Shown: piece after piece, positions 45,137 to 54,023 of the stretch
How positions within the stretch are numbered: the first letter of the stretch is position 1
Layout of the letters: the number at the start of each line of letters is the position of its first letter
Source: Polynucleobacter sp. MWH-Spelu-300-X4
GTDB taxonomy: Bacteria; Pseudomonadota; Gammaproteobacteria; Burkholderiales; Burkholderiaceae
NCBI RefSeq assembly: GCF_018687515.1
Contig: NZ_CP061294.1
Location: forward strand, 372,001 to 436,000
DNA length: 64,000 bases
Direction: 5' to 3'
Made by a program: the position numbers and the translations under genes
Notes under the pieces: model-generated
Seen by the model: only the letters and a program-made list of their open reading frames with translations
What the model was told of the DNA's origin: nothing
The model's database searches: none

Positions 45137-46693
45137 ATGGAATGTAGCACGAAAATATTTGGAGAGGGTACTTTAGGTCTAAAGGCCCAAATGGCAACGG
45201 CAACCGGTTGCTTGGTTGTGGCGTTTAAGGGGGAGAATATCCAAAATCCCAAGAAGCTAGGGGGCGTCTTAAATGCCTTGAACTTAGCTACACATGGCGC
45301 CGTCGCTAAAGCTGTTGCTATGGGTGATTTGGAGGCCAAATCTGGTAGCTCTTTATTGCTAAGTGCCACGGATGCATGGGCTGCTGCAGGCTTAAAAGCT
45401 GAACGTTTATTGTTAATTAGTATGGGTGAGGAGTCTAAAGTTAGTAAAAAGACTGAAAAATCTCATATTGCTGATGTGGCGAAGTGGTTGCAAGTGGGTG
45501 TTAAGGCCTTGGTGGCAACCCAAGCTAAGGATGCTTTATGGGTTTTTGAGGAGTTTTCTGCGAAAGATGCTCTATCTCAGGTGCGTTTATTAACGCAATT
45601 TGCAAAAGAGCAGTTATATAAATTTGGAGCCCGTCATCCTCAATTTAAGACAAAGCCAGCTGAAAAGGGTTCCAAGTTGGTTAAGCTCACGATTGCTAGT
45701 GATGCGAAAAATAATAAAGCTTTGCAAAAAGCCGTTGCTGAAGGAATCGCGATTTCTAATGGCATGGATCTCACCAAAGATTTAGGAAACCTACCACCTA
45801 ATATTTGTACGCCGAGTTATTTGGCCCAAACCGCTAAAAAGTTGGCGAAAGATTTTGGGTTCAAGGCTGAAATATTGGGCCACAAAGAAATTGAAACTCT
45901 CAAAATGGGAGCATTTTTAGCGGTAACCCAGGGTTCTGTAGCGCCACCTCAATTTATTGTGTTGCGCCACAATGGGGGCTCCGCAAAAGAGGCGCCTATT
46001 GTATTGGTTGGTAAAGGAATTACATTTGATACAGGGGGTATTTCATTAAAGCCGGGCGAAGGCATGGATGAAATGAAATATGACATGTGTGGTGCAGCTT
46101 CTGTTCTAGGAACTATGCGCGCTATTGGGGAATTAAAACTAAAGCGCAATGTGATTGCAGTTATTCCAACCTGTGAAAATATGCCTTCGGGTCATGCTAC
46201 TAGACCTGGAGATATCGTAACGAGTATGTCTGGTCAAACTATCGAGATCTTAAACACCGATGCTGAAGGCCGCCTGATACTTTGTGATGCATTAACTTAT
46301 GTGGAGCGCTTTAAGCCAGCAGCTGTTATTGATATCGCTACCTTAACAGGTGCTTGTGTGATCGCATTGGGCGCTGTGCACTCAGGGTTATTTTCTGGTG
46401 ATGATGCATTGGCCGAAGATTTATTGAGTGCAGGTCGTCAATCTCAAGATACTGTATGGCGTATGCCTTTGGATCAAGCCTACCATGATCAGTTGAAGTC
46501 TAATTTTGCGGATATGGCTAATATTGGCGGCCGCCCTGCAGGCAGCGTTACGGCAGCATGCTTCTTGTCTAAATATACCGAGAAATATACCTGGGCACAT
46601 TTGGATATCGCGGGTACGGCTTGGAAGAGTGGTGCTGCTAAAGGTGCGACAGGACGACCTGTGCCTTTACTCGTTAACTATCTACTAGCTTAA
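45137..46693 (+). CDS. pepA: Leucyl aminopeptidase PepA
   Basis: Two-metal M17 aminopeptidase that releases N-terminal residues from peptides; in some bacteria it also acts in Xer recombination. The ATG at 45137 ([11 protein letters not shown]) is chosen because AAGGAA precedes it by about 6 nt; the frame stays open back to 45047. The 518-residue enzyme has [19 protein letters not shown] with metal ligands, [15 protein letters not shown], and the signature NTDAEGRL. It is followed after 22 bp by holC, a common pairing. Confidence 0.96.
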   Translation: MECSTKIFGEGTLGLKAQMATATGCLVVAFKGENIQNPKKLGGVLNALNLATHGAVAKAVAMGDLEAKSGSSLLLSATDAWAAAGLKAERLLLISMGEESKVSKKTEKSHIADVAKWLQVGVKALVATQAKDALWVFEEFSAKDALSQVRLLTQFAKEQLYKFGARHPQFKTKPAEKGSKLVKLTIASDAKNNKALQKAVAEGIAISNGMDLTKDLGNLPPNICTPSYLAQTAKKLAKDFGFKAEILGHKEIETLKMGAFLAVTQGSVAPPQFIVLRHNGGSAKEAPIVLVGKGITFDTGGISLKPGEGMDEMKYDMCGAASVLGTMRAIGELKLKRNVIAVIPTCENMPSGHATRPGDIVTSMSGQTIEILNTDAEGRLILCDALTYVERFKPAAVIDIATLTGACVIALGAVHSGLFSGDDALAEDLLSAGRQSQDTVWRMPLDQAYHDQLKSNFADMANIGGRPAGSVTAACFLSKYTEKYTWAHLDIAGTAWKSGAAKGATGRPVPLLVNYLLA

Positions 46694-46715
46694 ATTGCGA
46701 TAGTTAAGGAATTTT

Positions 46716-47180
46716 ATGGCCAGAATCGATTTTCATAGTCAGGTAAATAACAAGTCTTTATATAGTTGTCGTTTGATTCGCAAGATCATGGCAAGTCCTA
46801 GTGAAGATTTGCCGATGCGTAATATTGTGGTGGTCGGATCAAAAGAGTTTTTGCGTCAATTGGATGAGCAGTTATGGAGTTTTAGCGCGTCAGATTTTTT
46901 ACCGCATGCTTGGGGATTTGACGATTTTGCTGCAGAAACACCTGTTGTATTGGTGGAAAGTTTTGAGGCAGATGAATTAGATTATTTGCCTCATGGTGAT
47001 GTGTTAATTCACGTAGGGCGTTCATTGCCTAAGTCTGTTGAGAATTTAGCTGCAAGGTTTCCTCGTATTGTGGAAATTGTTTCGACGGATGAAGAAGATC
47101 GATTGGCAGGGCGTGAGCGTTATAAGGCTTATCGCGAGCAGGGGCACGAGCTACATAATTTCGATCAAACCGGTCAATAA
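46716..47180 (+). CDS. holC: DNA polymerase III chi subunit
   Basis: Accessory clamp-loader protein that links the polymerase to SSB. The 154-residue protein begins MARIDFHSQVNNKSLYSCRL and has WSFSASDFLPHAWG and PVVLVESFE, which match HolC of Burkholderiales. A good ribosome-binding site (AAGGA) precedes it. Position after pepA supports the call. Similarity to E. coli chi is low, as usual for betaproteobacteria. Confidence 0.88.
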   Translation: MARIDFHSQVNNKSLYSCRLIRKIMASPSEDLPMRNIVVVGSKEFLRQLDEQLWSFSASDFLPHAWGFDDFAAETPVVLVESFEADELDYLPHGDVLIHVGRSLPKSVENLAARFPRIVEIVSTDEEDRLAGRERYKAYREQGHELHNFDQTGQ

Positions 47181-47208
47181 TTCTCCAACATTCTTTAAAA
47201 CCTAAGAT

Positions 47209-47994
47209 ATGGCATTCATACATCCACAATTTGACCCGGTTGCAATCGCCTGGGGTCCAGTAGCCATTCATTGGTATGGATTGATGTATTTGATGGCTTT
47301 TGCACAATTTTTAATTCTTGGAAAAATGCGTTTAAAACAGGCTCATATTCAAAGCACTGGCTTAAGTTACAAAGATCTTGAAGATATTTTATTTGCTGGT
47401 GTTGCCGGTGTGATTTTGGGAGGCCGTCTTGGTTATATCCTTTTCTATATGCCGGGACATTACTTAGCTCATCCTTTGGATATATTGAAGGTCTGGGAAG
47501 GCGGCATGTCTTTCCATGGTGGGTTTTTAGGTGTTTTAGCAGCTATGTGGTGGTCTGCTAAAAAATATAAGAAATCATTTTTCGAAATCACGGATTTGAT
47601 TGCCCCATTGATTCCTTTTGGATTGGCATTTGGGCGTCTGGGTAACTTCATTAATGGTGAGTTATGGGGGCGTCCTACAGATGTACCTTGGGCAATGATT
47701 TTTCCGCAATCGGGCGACTTAATAGCTAGACATCCTTCTCAGTTGTATCAATTGGCAGGTGAGGGACTTTGTTTAGGATTTATTTTGTGGTGGTATGCCG
47801 CAAGCCCTAGAAAGCTTGCTCAGGTATCAGGAGTTTTTCTATTAGGTTATGGCCTATTCCGATTCTTAGCTGAATTTGCTCGTGAGCCTGATAACTTCTT
47901 AGGACTCTTATCCTTGGGACTTTCCATGGGGCAGTGGTTATCTATCCCTATGGTTCTTTTAGGTTTTATATTGGTTTTCAAAAAGTCTCAGTAG
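47209..47994 (+). CDS. lgt: Prolipoprotein diacylglyceryl transferase
   Basis: Inner membrane enzyme that adds diacylglycerol from phosphatidylglycerol to the lipobox Cys of prolipoproteins. The 261-residue protein has seven helices, [13 protein letters not shown] near the start with the essential His-Tyr region, [13 protein letters not shown], the Lgt signature [17 protein letters not shown] (about residues 144-160) and [12 protein letters not shown]. It is full length. Confidence 0.97.
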   Translation: MAFIHPQFDPVAIAWGPVAIHWYGLMYLMAFAQFLILGKMRLKQAHIQSTGLSYKDLEDILFAGVAGVILGGRLGYILFYMPGHYLAHPLDILKVWEGGMSFHGGFLGVLAAMWWSAKKYKKSFFEITDLIAPLIPFGLAFGRLGNFINGELWGRPTDVPWAMIFPQSGDLIARHPSQLYQLAGEGLCLGFILWWYAASPRKLAQVSGVFLLGYGLFRFLAEFAREPDNFLGLLSLGLSMGQWLSIPMVLLGFILVFKKSQ

Positions 47995-48020
47995 TTTCCC
48001 TTGTTTCTTCAAATTTAGGG

Positions 48021-48058
48021 TTAGCACCAATGTTATGTATTTTGTATACAAAATACAT
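48021..48058 (+). promoter_or_regulatory. Perfect 24-bp palindromic operator and promoter of the malonate regulator
   Basis: ATGTATTTTGTA (48035-48046) is followed directly by its exact complement TACAAAATACAT (48047-48058), with no spacer. TTAGCA (48021-48026) and TATACA (48045-48050), 18 bp apart, make a plausible promoter whose -10 lies in the palindrome centre. Its predicted start is close to the ATG at 48061. The core TTGTATACAA resembles, from memory, the operator of MatR from rhizobial mat genes. Autorepression relieved by malonate or malonyl-CoA is inferred. Confidence 0.75.
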
Positions 48059-48060
48059 TT

Positions 48061-48732
48061 ATGTACATGACATCAAAAATCGTCAAACCAGCCCTATACA
48101 TAGAAGTCACTGAACGTTTGCGTTCAATGATTGCTGGTGGCGTTTTAGCTCCAGGTTCTTGGATTGATGAACAAAAATTAGCCGAAGATTTAGGCGTATC
48201 GAGGACACCATTTAGAGAAGCTATTCGCATTCTGGCATCGGAAGGATTGTTACGCATTGAGCCTAGAAGGGGCTGTTATGTGACTCAGCTTACCGAAAAA
48301 GATTTGGATGATATTTTTCCTATTATGGCCATGCTAGAGGGTCGTTGTGCTTACGAGGCAGCTCAGCGAGCCACAGATAAAGATATTCATTCATTAGAAG
48401 CGTTGCATGCGAAGTTGGAAAAACATGCCACCGCTAAAAATATTGATGAATATTACGAAACGAATAGAAAAATACATATCGCCATACAAAACTTAGCGGG
48501 TAACGAATGGTTAAGTCGTATGTTGCAAGATATGAGAAAAATCCTAAATTTATCGAGACATCGTAGTTTGCATGGCAAGGGACGTATTGCAGAATCTTGC
48601 GCGGAACATTTATCTGTATTTGCCGCCCTTAAAGCTAGAGATCCATTGGCGGCTGAAGTCATGATGAAAACTCACATCATGCGACAGCGGGATGTTTTGA
48701 AAAATCTCAAGCCGGAGCCGGTGCTTTCATGA
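48061..48732 (+). CDS. GntR-family (FCD) regulator of malonate catabolism, MatR-like
   Basis: A 223-residue regulator with an N-terminal winged helix (about residues 10-75; LAEDLGVSRTPFREAIRIL and the wing RRGCYVTQL) and a C-terminal all-helical FCD ligand domain with metal-binding His residues (EHLSVFAALKARDP). It overlaps the malonyl-CoA decarboxylase start by 4 bp (ATGA), so the two are coupled. The start is ATG at 48061 or 48067; there is no Shine-Dalgarno before either, consistent with a leaderless message. MatR identity is inferred from the neighbours. Confidence 0.87.
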   Translation: MYMTSKIVKPALYIEVTERLRSMIAGGVLAPGSWIDEQKLAEDLGVSRTPFREAIRILASEGLLRIEPRRGCYVTQLTEKDLDDIFPIMAMLEGRCAYEAAQRATDKDIHSLEALHAKLEKHATAKNIDEYYETNRKIHIAIQNLAGNEWLSRMLQDMRKILNLSRHRSLHGKGRIAESCAEHLSVFAALKARDPLAAEVMMKTHIMRQRDVLKNLKPEPVLS

Positions 48733-50015
48733 TTTTAGATAAGCTCATCAAGGCTAGGCATATGACTAAGACGGTTAATGCCACTAAGAAACTTTTATCT
48801 GAACGTGGTGAATCAAATGGCGCCAGTATGGCTAGCGATGTCATTGAGAACTACAACACATTAGATGACGATCAAAAAAATCAGTATTTTCATTACTTAG
48901 CTGAAAAATTTAACCCTAGTCCCGCTGATGTATTGAATGCTGCACAAATGTACGCGGAAGCGCCTAACGCAGATAATTTAGTTTGGTTAATGAAAGTATC
49001 TGAAGCTCCTCGTCAGGAGTTGTTGCGCCGGTTAAATCGTGCCCCTGGTGGTACTGGCATGATCATAGATATGCGTCGCCAATTATTAAAGGCGTTAAAT
49101 AGAAAGCCAGAATTAAAAGCCGTCGATGCTGATATGCAGCACTTATTAAATTCTTGGTTCAATCCCGGCTTTCTAAAAATGTATCAGGTTGATTGGAAGT
49201 CACCTGCGGAAATCTTAGAAAAAATTATTCAGCACGAAGCAGTTCATGAGATTGATGGGTGGGATGATTTACGTAGAAGATTGCAGCCTGACCGTCGTTG
49301 TTTTGCCTTTTTCCACCCGCAGTTATCTGAAGAGCCTCTCATATTTGTAGAGGTGGCGTTATTGCCGGATATTCCTGCTTCGGTTGCACCGTTAGTAGAT
49401 AAAAAATCCGCGACTGTTGAACCCAATCAATTTAAATGCGCCATCTTTTATTCAATCAGTAACTGTCAGCCAGGGTTGCGCGGTGTTTCGATGGGGAATT
49501 TTTTAATTAAGCGTGTTGCTGAGAGTTTAAAAAAAGAATTTCCATCATTAAAAATATTTTGTACTTTGTCACCAATTCCTGGATTTACTGAATGGTTAAG
49601 TGCTGGCCAAAGTTTGGGCGCTATTAATTTAAAGCCGGCCATTACTGAAAAATATCAGCAGTCGTTGAATGTATTAGATTTGAAAAAGACATCATGGAGT
49701 GAGCGTATTCAGGCTGGTTGGCACCCTGATACATGTTCACCTAAAGAACGAGAGGCTTTGGAAAGTTTGTGCGCTATTTATTTAATGCATTACTCACCTC
49801 ATCGAGGTGGGAATTCCGTTGCTAAATTTCATTTAGGTAATGGCGCCAAATTACACAGAATTAACTGGGCAGGAGACTTGTCAAAAAAAGGTATTAAGCA
49901 ATCAGCAGGTTTGATGGTGAACTACCTATATGACTTAGAAAAAGTGGAAGATAACCACGAGCGTTTTGTTAATGGAGAAGTAATTTTTTCAAGAGCAGTA
50001 TCACAATTGATTTAA
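48729..50015 (+). CDS. Malonyl-CoA decarboxylase
   Basis: Converts malonyl-CoA to acetyl-CoA and CO2. The 428-residue protein has a helical N-terminal domain and a C-terminal GNAT-like catalytic domain. LSPIPGF contains Ser281 and AKFHLGNGA contains His368, matching the catalytic Ser and His of animal and rhizobial (MatA) enzymes. FLIKRVAESLKKEFP and INWAGDLSKKG are also conserved. Together with the malonyl-CoA synthetase downstream it forms a malonate-to-acetyl-CoA route. Translation may start at 48729 or at an ATG about 12 codons later. Confidence 0.95.
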   Translation: MILDKLIKARHMTKTVNATKKLLSERGESNGASMASDVIENYNTLDDDQKNQYFHYLAEKFNPSPADVLNAAQMYAEAPNADNLVWLMKVSEAPRQELLRRLNRAPGGTGMIIDMRRQLLKALNRKPELKAVDADMQHLLNSWFNPGFLKMYQVDWKSPAEILEKIIQHEAVHEIDGWDDLRRRLQPDRRCFAFFHPQLSEEPLIFVEVALLPDIPASVAPLVDKKSATVEPNQFKCAIFYSISNCQPGLRGVSMGNFLIKRVAESLKKEFPSLKIFCTLSPIPGFTEWLSAGQSLGAINLKPAITEKYQQSLNVLDLKKTSWSERIQAGWHPDTCSPKEREALESLCAIYLMHYSPHRGGNSVAKFHLGNGAKLHRINWAGDLSKKGIKQSAGLMVNYLYDLEKVEDNHERFVNGEVIFSRAVSQLI

Positions 50016-50044
50016 AAAATTTAACTGGGTGTGAGGAGACAAAA

Positions 50045-51040
50045 ATGAAAAAGCCAGTAAATGCGGTTCGTCGCTTAGGCGTTTTGGCGGGTATTGTTGC
50101 TCTAACAATAGGCGGTATATCTTCGGTATTAGCTGATCCTAATTGGCCATCTAAGCCGGTCACGATTATTGTGCCGTTCCCGGCTGGGGGTGGAACAGAT
50201 GCCTTTGCTAGACCTTTGTCTGCGCAATTAACCAAGCAAATGGGCAAGCAAATCATCATTGATAACCGAGGTGGTGCTGGTGGTACGTTGGGCGCAAGCG
50301 TTGCGGCTAAGGCTACCCCAGATGGCTATACATTCTTTATGGGGGGTGCGCATCATGCAATTGCACCTGTGATGTATCCTAAATTGGACTATGACATTGA
50401 GAAGAGTTTTATTCCAATCATGTTGTTAGCAACACCTCCGCAGGTGGTCGTGGTTAATCCTCAGAAAGTTCCTGTGAGTGACCTCAAAGGTTTAATTGAG
50501 TATGCGAAAAAAAATCCTGGCAAGCTTAATTATGGAAGCGCAGGAAATGGAAGCTCTCATCATTTAGCTGGTGAGTTATTTAAGATGCAAACCAAAACTT
50601 TTATTACGCATATCCCGTATCGTGGCGCAGGTCCTGCATTGTCTGATTTGATTGCAGGTCAAGTAGACATGATGTTTGACGGTTTGGGTTCATCTTCTCA
50701 GCATATTAAGAGTGGGAAAATTAAAGCTTTAGCAGTTGCTGCTAATAAGCGTTCAGCAGCATTTCCAGATGTGCCTACAGCAGCTGAAGCAGGTGTCCCA
50801 GGTTATGTGGTGAGTACTTGGTATGGTCTTTGGGCCCCTAAAGGAACGCCTAAAGATGTTGTAGATAAGATGGCTGCTGAAGTAACTAAGGCGTTGAACT
50901 CGCCTGAGTTAAAAACTATTTGGATTAATAACGGTTCTGACACGCCTAATGTGACTGGTGATGCTTATGGCAAGTTTGTGAATGCTGAAATTAAGCGTTG
51001 GGCAGATGTTGCTAAAGCTTCTGGTGCAAAAATGGATTAA
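50045..51040 (+). CDS. Bug/TctC family tripartite tricarboxylate transporter binding protein
   Basis: A 331-residue periplasmic solute-binding protein. The signal peptide spans about residues 1-31 (hydrophobic core VLAGIVALTIGGISSVLA), then WPSKPVTIIVPFPAGGGTDAFAR, the first ligand loop of the family, and ITHIPYRGAGPALSDLIAGQ. Position between malonyl-CoA decarboxylase and synthetase genes suggests malonate as ligand (inference). No TctA or TctB membrane genes are in the window, so its transporter is elsewhere or it is an orphan binder, common for Bug proteins. Confidence 0.92.
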   Translation: MKKPVNAVRRLGVLAGIVALTIGGISSVLADPNWPSKPVTIIVPFPAGGGTDAFARPLSAQLTKQMGKQIIIDNRGGAGGTLGASVAAKATPDGYTFFMGGAHHAIAPVMYPKLDYDIEKSFIPIMLLATPPQVVVVNPQKVPVSDLKGLIEYAKKNPGKLNYGSAGNGSSHHLAGELFKMQTKTFITHIPYRGAGPALSDLIAGQVDMMFDGLGSSSQHIKSGKIKALAVAANKRSAAFPDVPTAAEAGVPGYVVSTWYGLWAPKGTPKDVVDKMAAEVTKALNSPELKTIWINNGSDTPNVTGDAYGKFVNAEIKRWADVAKASGAKMD

Positions 51041-51049
51041 TCAATGGAT

Positions 51050-51071
51050 GATCTAACTGAAAAGTTAGATC
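51050..51071 (+). other. GAAA-tetraloop hairpin between the Bug gene and matB
   Basis: GATCTAACT (51050-51058) pairs perfectly with AGTTAGATC (51063-51071) around a GAAA tetraloop. It is 9 bp after the Bug stop and 21 bp before the matB start, and no T-run follows. It is more likely to stabilise or separate the upstream message than to end transcription. Confidence 0.6.
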
Positions 51072-51092
51072 GCCATGATATTTGAGGTTGTT

Positions 51093-52616
51093 ATGAACTT
51101 ATATCAATTGTTGGAGTCTGGCTTTCCGAAAGATAAGTCGGCTTGTGCCATTGAAACTCATGATGGGTTGTATTACAGCTGGGGAGATCTAGAAAAGGCC
51201 ACATCTAAGATGGCCAATCTTCTAGCGAGTTTGAGGTTGCCGCAAGGCTCTAGAGTGGCCGTGCAAATCGAGAAGTCACCAGAAGCCCTATTTTTATATC
51301 TTGCAACATTAAAAGCGGGTTTAGTTTATTTACCACTTAATACAGCTTATCAGTCTGCTGAGATTGAATATTTTTTAGGTAACGCTGAACCAGCTGTTGT
51401 TGTATGTAGCCCAAAGAACTTAACTTGGGTTTCTCAGGTGGCTAAGAAAACAGGCACAAAACATGTTTTCACCTTGGGTGAAGATAGAACAGGATCTTTG
51501 CTGGAAAAAGCAGCAGGTCTCTCAGATAAATTTAATACTGTGAAGCGTTCAGAAGATGATTTGGCTGCGATCTTGTATACATCAGGTACTACAGGACGTA
51601 GCAAGGGCGCTATGCTGACCCATGGTAACTTGGGAAGTAATGCAAAGGTATTGCAGAAGTTTTGGGCATGGAGAACAGGAGATGTGCTTTTGCATGCTCT
51701 ACCTATTTTTCACGTACATGGACTGTTTGTAGCATCTCACGGGGCGCTTTTAAACGGTAGCAAAATGATTTGGTTGCCTCGTTTGGATACAAAAGAGCTC
51801 ATTAAGCATATGCCTCGTTCAACAGTCATGATGGGGGTCCCAACCTTTTACGTGCGATTGCTATTAGATCCTGCTTTTACGAAACAAACTGCCAAGAATA
51901 TGCGTTTGTTTATTTCTGGATCAGCACCATTGTTAACGGAGACATTCAACTCCTTTAAAGAAAGAATTGGCCAAACGATTTTGGAACGTTATGGCATGAG
52001 TGAGACTGTCATGTTGGTTTCTAATCCTTATAAGGGCGATCGGGTTGGCGGTTCTGTGGGATTACCATTGCCGCAGACCAAGGTTCGCGTTAGAAAAGAT
52101 GATGGATCTTTGTGTGGTGTGAATGAAATCGGTCATGTGGAAGTTAAAGGTCCCAATATATTTAAAGGTTATTGGCGCATGCCAGAAAAGACCAAAGAAG
52201 AATTTACTTCTGATGGCTGGTTTAAGACTGGTGATGTAGGTCGTTGGGGTGGTGAGACTAGCGCCGGCAAAGTGCCTGATGACTATTTGTGTATTGTCGG
52301 TAGAAGCAAAGATTTAATTATTTCTGGTGGATATAACGTTTATCCAAAAGAGATTGAGAGCTTTATTGATGATATGCCAGGTGTTGACGAGAGTGCCGTG
52401 GTTGGTATTCCTCATCCTGATTTTGGCGAGGCCGTATTAGCGATTGTGGTTGGTAAACCAGGATCTCAGCTTAATACGGATGCCATGATTACCGAGCTTA
52501 AAGGCAAGATCGCTAATTTCAAAGTGCCTAAGCGCATTATTCTTGTTTCTGAACTACCCCGAAACGCAATGGGTAAAGTTCAGAAAAATGTATTGCGTCA
52601 AACTTATGCAAGTTAA
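51093..52616 (+). CDS. matB: Malonyl-CoA synthetase MatB
   Basis: Acyl-adenylating ligase that makes malonyl-CoA from malonate, ATP and CoA. The 507-residue protein has the AMP-binding signature LYTSGTTGRSKGAMLTHGN, ERYGMSETVM, GWFKTGDVG, GRSKDLIISGGYNVYPKE and the catalytic-lysine tail PRNAMGKVQK. The ATG at 51093 (MNLYQLLESG) is better than 51075 because GAGG lies about 5 nt before it. Context with malonyl-CoA decarboxylase makes malonate the natural substrate; methylmalonate may also be accepted. Confidence 0.93.
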   Translation: MNLYQLLESGFPKDKSACAIETHDGLYYSWGDLEKATSKMANLLASLRLPQGSRVAVQIEKSPEALFLYLATLKAGLVYLPLNTAYQSAEIEYFLGNAEPAVVVCSPKNLTWVSQVAKKTGTKHVFTLGEDRTGSLLEKAAGLSDKFNTVKRSEDDLAAILYTSGTTGRSKGAMLTHGNLGSNAKVLQKFWAWRTGDVLLHALPIFHVHGLFVASHGALLNGSKMIWLPRLDTKELIKHMPRSTVMMGVPTFYVRLLLDPAFTKQTAKNMRLFISGSAPLLTETFNSFKERIGQTILERYGMSETVMLVSNPYKGDRVGGSVGLPLPQTKVRVRKDDGSLCGVNEIGHVEVKGPNIFKGYWRMPEKTKEEFTSDGWFKTGDVGRWGGETSAGKVPDDYLCIVGRSKDLIISGGYNVYPKEIESFIDDMPGVDESAVVGIPHPDFGEAVLAIVVGKPGSQLNTDAMITELKGKIANFKVPKRIILVSELPRNAMGKVQKNVLRQTYAS

Positions 52617-52626
52617 CCTACTTGCT

Positions 52627-53448
52627 TTAATAAAGGCCTAAGCTACTTAGGCCTTTATGAAGCATGTAGGCAGCCAAACAAAATAAAACAATCGCAAATA
52701 TTCTTTTTAGTTGCGCAACGTTTAATTGATGAGCTGCTTTAGCGCCTAGAGGGGCTGTCAAGACGCTGGCTACCGCAATTGAGGTTAAAGCGGGTAGATA
52801 GACATACCCTAATGAGCCTTCAGGTAGTGATGGGTTGCCATACCCGCTAATGATGTAGCCAATGGCGCTTGATAGAGCAATTGGGAAGCCTAATGCGGCA
52901 GATGTGGCAACCGCATTGTGCATAGAGACATTGCACCATGTCATAAATGGCACAGAGACGAAGCCGCCACCAGCGCCTACTAGACTTGATAAAAAACCAA
53001 TAAAACTACCAACACCAAACATCCCTGGTTTGCCAGGTAGAGTGCGGCTTGGTTTAGGTTTTTTATTCATGAGCATTTGATAGGCTGAGAAGCTAACAAA
53101 TCCGGCAAAAATAAACGATAACCAGGATGTTTTAAGGATGGCGAATAATTTTCCCCCGCCTAAGATGCCGCCAAGCAAAATGCCTGGGGCTAAAGTCATG
53201 ACGATGTCCCAGCGAACAGCACCCCGTTTGTGGTGAGCTCTAACGGAAGATAAGGATGTGAATAATATTGTTGCCATGGACGTGGCAATTGCAATGTGGA
53301 CGACGACCGAGCTATCAAACCCATACATCGTGAACAAGAAGCTTAAGAAGGGCACCAAAATCATGCCGCCACCGATGCCAAGTAGCCCAGCTGCAAAACC
53401 TGTGCAGCAACCGAGAAGAGCTAATGCGCCAATTTGAATAAGGGTCAT
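52627..53448 (-). CDS. TauE/SafE family membrane protein
   Basis: A 273-residue protein with about eight helices. Repeated signatures GLLGIGGGMILVPFLSFLF near the N-terminus and SLVGAGGGFVSVPFM in the middle place it in TauE/SafE. Family members export sulfite, sulfoacetate or other organic anions. It is preceded by the small cytochrome c gene, which ends 2 bp upstream, so the pair is co-transcribed. A link to malonate or sulfur metabolism cannot be shown. Confidence 0.88.
   Translation of the reverse strand: MTLIQIGALALLGCCTGFAAGLLGIGGGMILVPFLSFLFTMYGFDSSVVVHIAIATSMATILFTSLSSVRAHHKRGAVRWDIVMTLAPGILLGGILGGGKLFAILKTSWLSFIFAGFVSFSAYQMLMNKKPKPSRTLPGKPGMFGVGSFIGFLSSLVGAGGGFVSVPFMTWCNVSMHNAVATSAALGFPIALSSAIGYIISGYGNPSLPEGSLGYVYLPALTSIAVASVLTAPLGAKAAHQLNVAQLKRIFAIVLFCLAAYMLHKGLSSLGLY
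52630..52658. terminator. Bidirectional hairpin between matB and the convergent TauE/SafE gene
   Basis: ATAAAGGCCTAA (52630-52641) is perfectly complementary to TTAGGCCTTTAT (52647-52658) with a 5-nt loop. It overlaps the last codons of the minus-strand gene. It probably terminates both convergent units, though the T-runs are short. Confidence 0.65.
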
Positions 53449-53450
53449 AG

Positions 53451-53786
53451 TTATTTGTGGGGATTAATTTTGTAAAAACTTTGATTGAGGTGAGCTACTA
53501 AATCTGCTTCGTCTTCCGGAAATAAATCTAAGCGCAATTCAGTGTTGCACATCGAAACCATGCTTTTGAGTTTCGCAAAATCTTTTACTTTACGGTCGGT
53601 ACGTAGATAAATCATATCCGCATTGCCTAACCCTGATTTTTCAGCATGGCATTGAACACATTTTGCTTGGTGCAATGTTTTGCCGTTAAGGATATCTTCC
53701 GCGTGTGCGGGGAGTGATAGGAATAAAGATATGGCTACAAATAGGCCTGGCGGACAAGAAATTTTTTTCAAGATAGATGCCTCCAT
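53451..53786 (-). CDS. Small monohaem c-type cytochrome
   Basis: A protein of about 111 residues with a signal peptide (core LFVAISLFLSLPAHA) and a single CVQCH haem motif about 20 residues into the mature chain. The distal Met is probably in MVSMC. It is likely periplasmic and soluble. The ATG at 53786 is one start; a TTG at 53771 has a perfect GGAGG 8 nt upstream and gives a normal KK-led signal peptide, so it may be the true start. A TATAAT lies at 53804-53799 on this strand. The electron partner is unknown. Confidence 0.82.
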   Translation of the reverse strand: MEASILKKISCPPGLFVAISLFLSLPAHAEDILNGKTLHQAKCVQCHAEKSGLGNADMIYLRTDRKVKDFAKLKSMVSMCNTELRLDLFPEDEADLVAHLNQSFYKINPHK

Positions 53787-53804
53787 AATTGAAGTCCTAT
53801 TATA

Positions 53805-54023
53805 GGATTCCCCACCTTGGCCGCTAGGCCGTCATCCTGAACCCAGTAGGTTCAAGGCGGCATGGCAATAATACTTCGGGTGCATCAAGTGTTTCAGGGA
53901 GAACATCGCCCGAAGCGATGCTCTGTGAGCTACGAGACGCTCGCGCCCATACTATATGGCCCACGCCAGATGCTTGCGCATCGGTTCAAGGAACTATTGG
54001 CCTTGGCTAACCAGGTAGGGAAA
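53805..54023 (-). ncRNA. ssrS: 6S RNA (ssrS)
   Basis: The minus strand directly after zapA contains TTGAACCGATGCG in the 5' half and GCCTTGAACCTACTGGGTT followed by a GGCCTAGCGG stretch in the 3' half, the strongly conserved ends of 6S RNA; E. coli also carries ssrS behind zapA. The 3' sequence CCAAGGTGGGGAA can pair with TTCCCTACCTGG, the last codons of zapA, giving the expected closing stem and placing the 5' end near 54023. 6S RNA mimics an open promoter and sequesters sigma-70 polymerase in stationary phase. End points are estimates; length would be about 219 nt. Confidence 0.78.
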
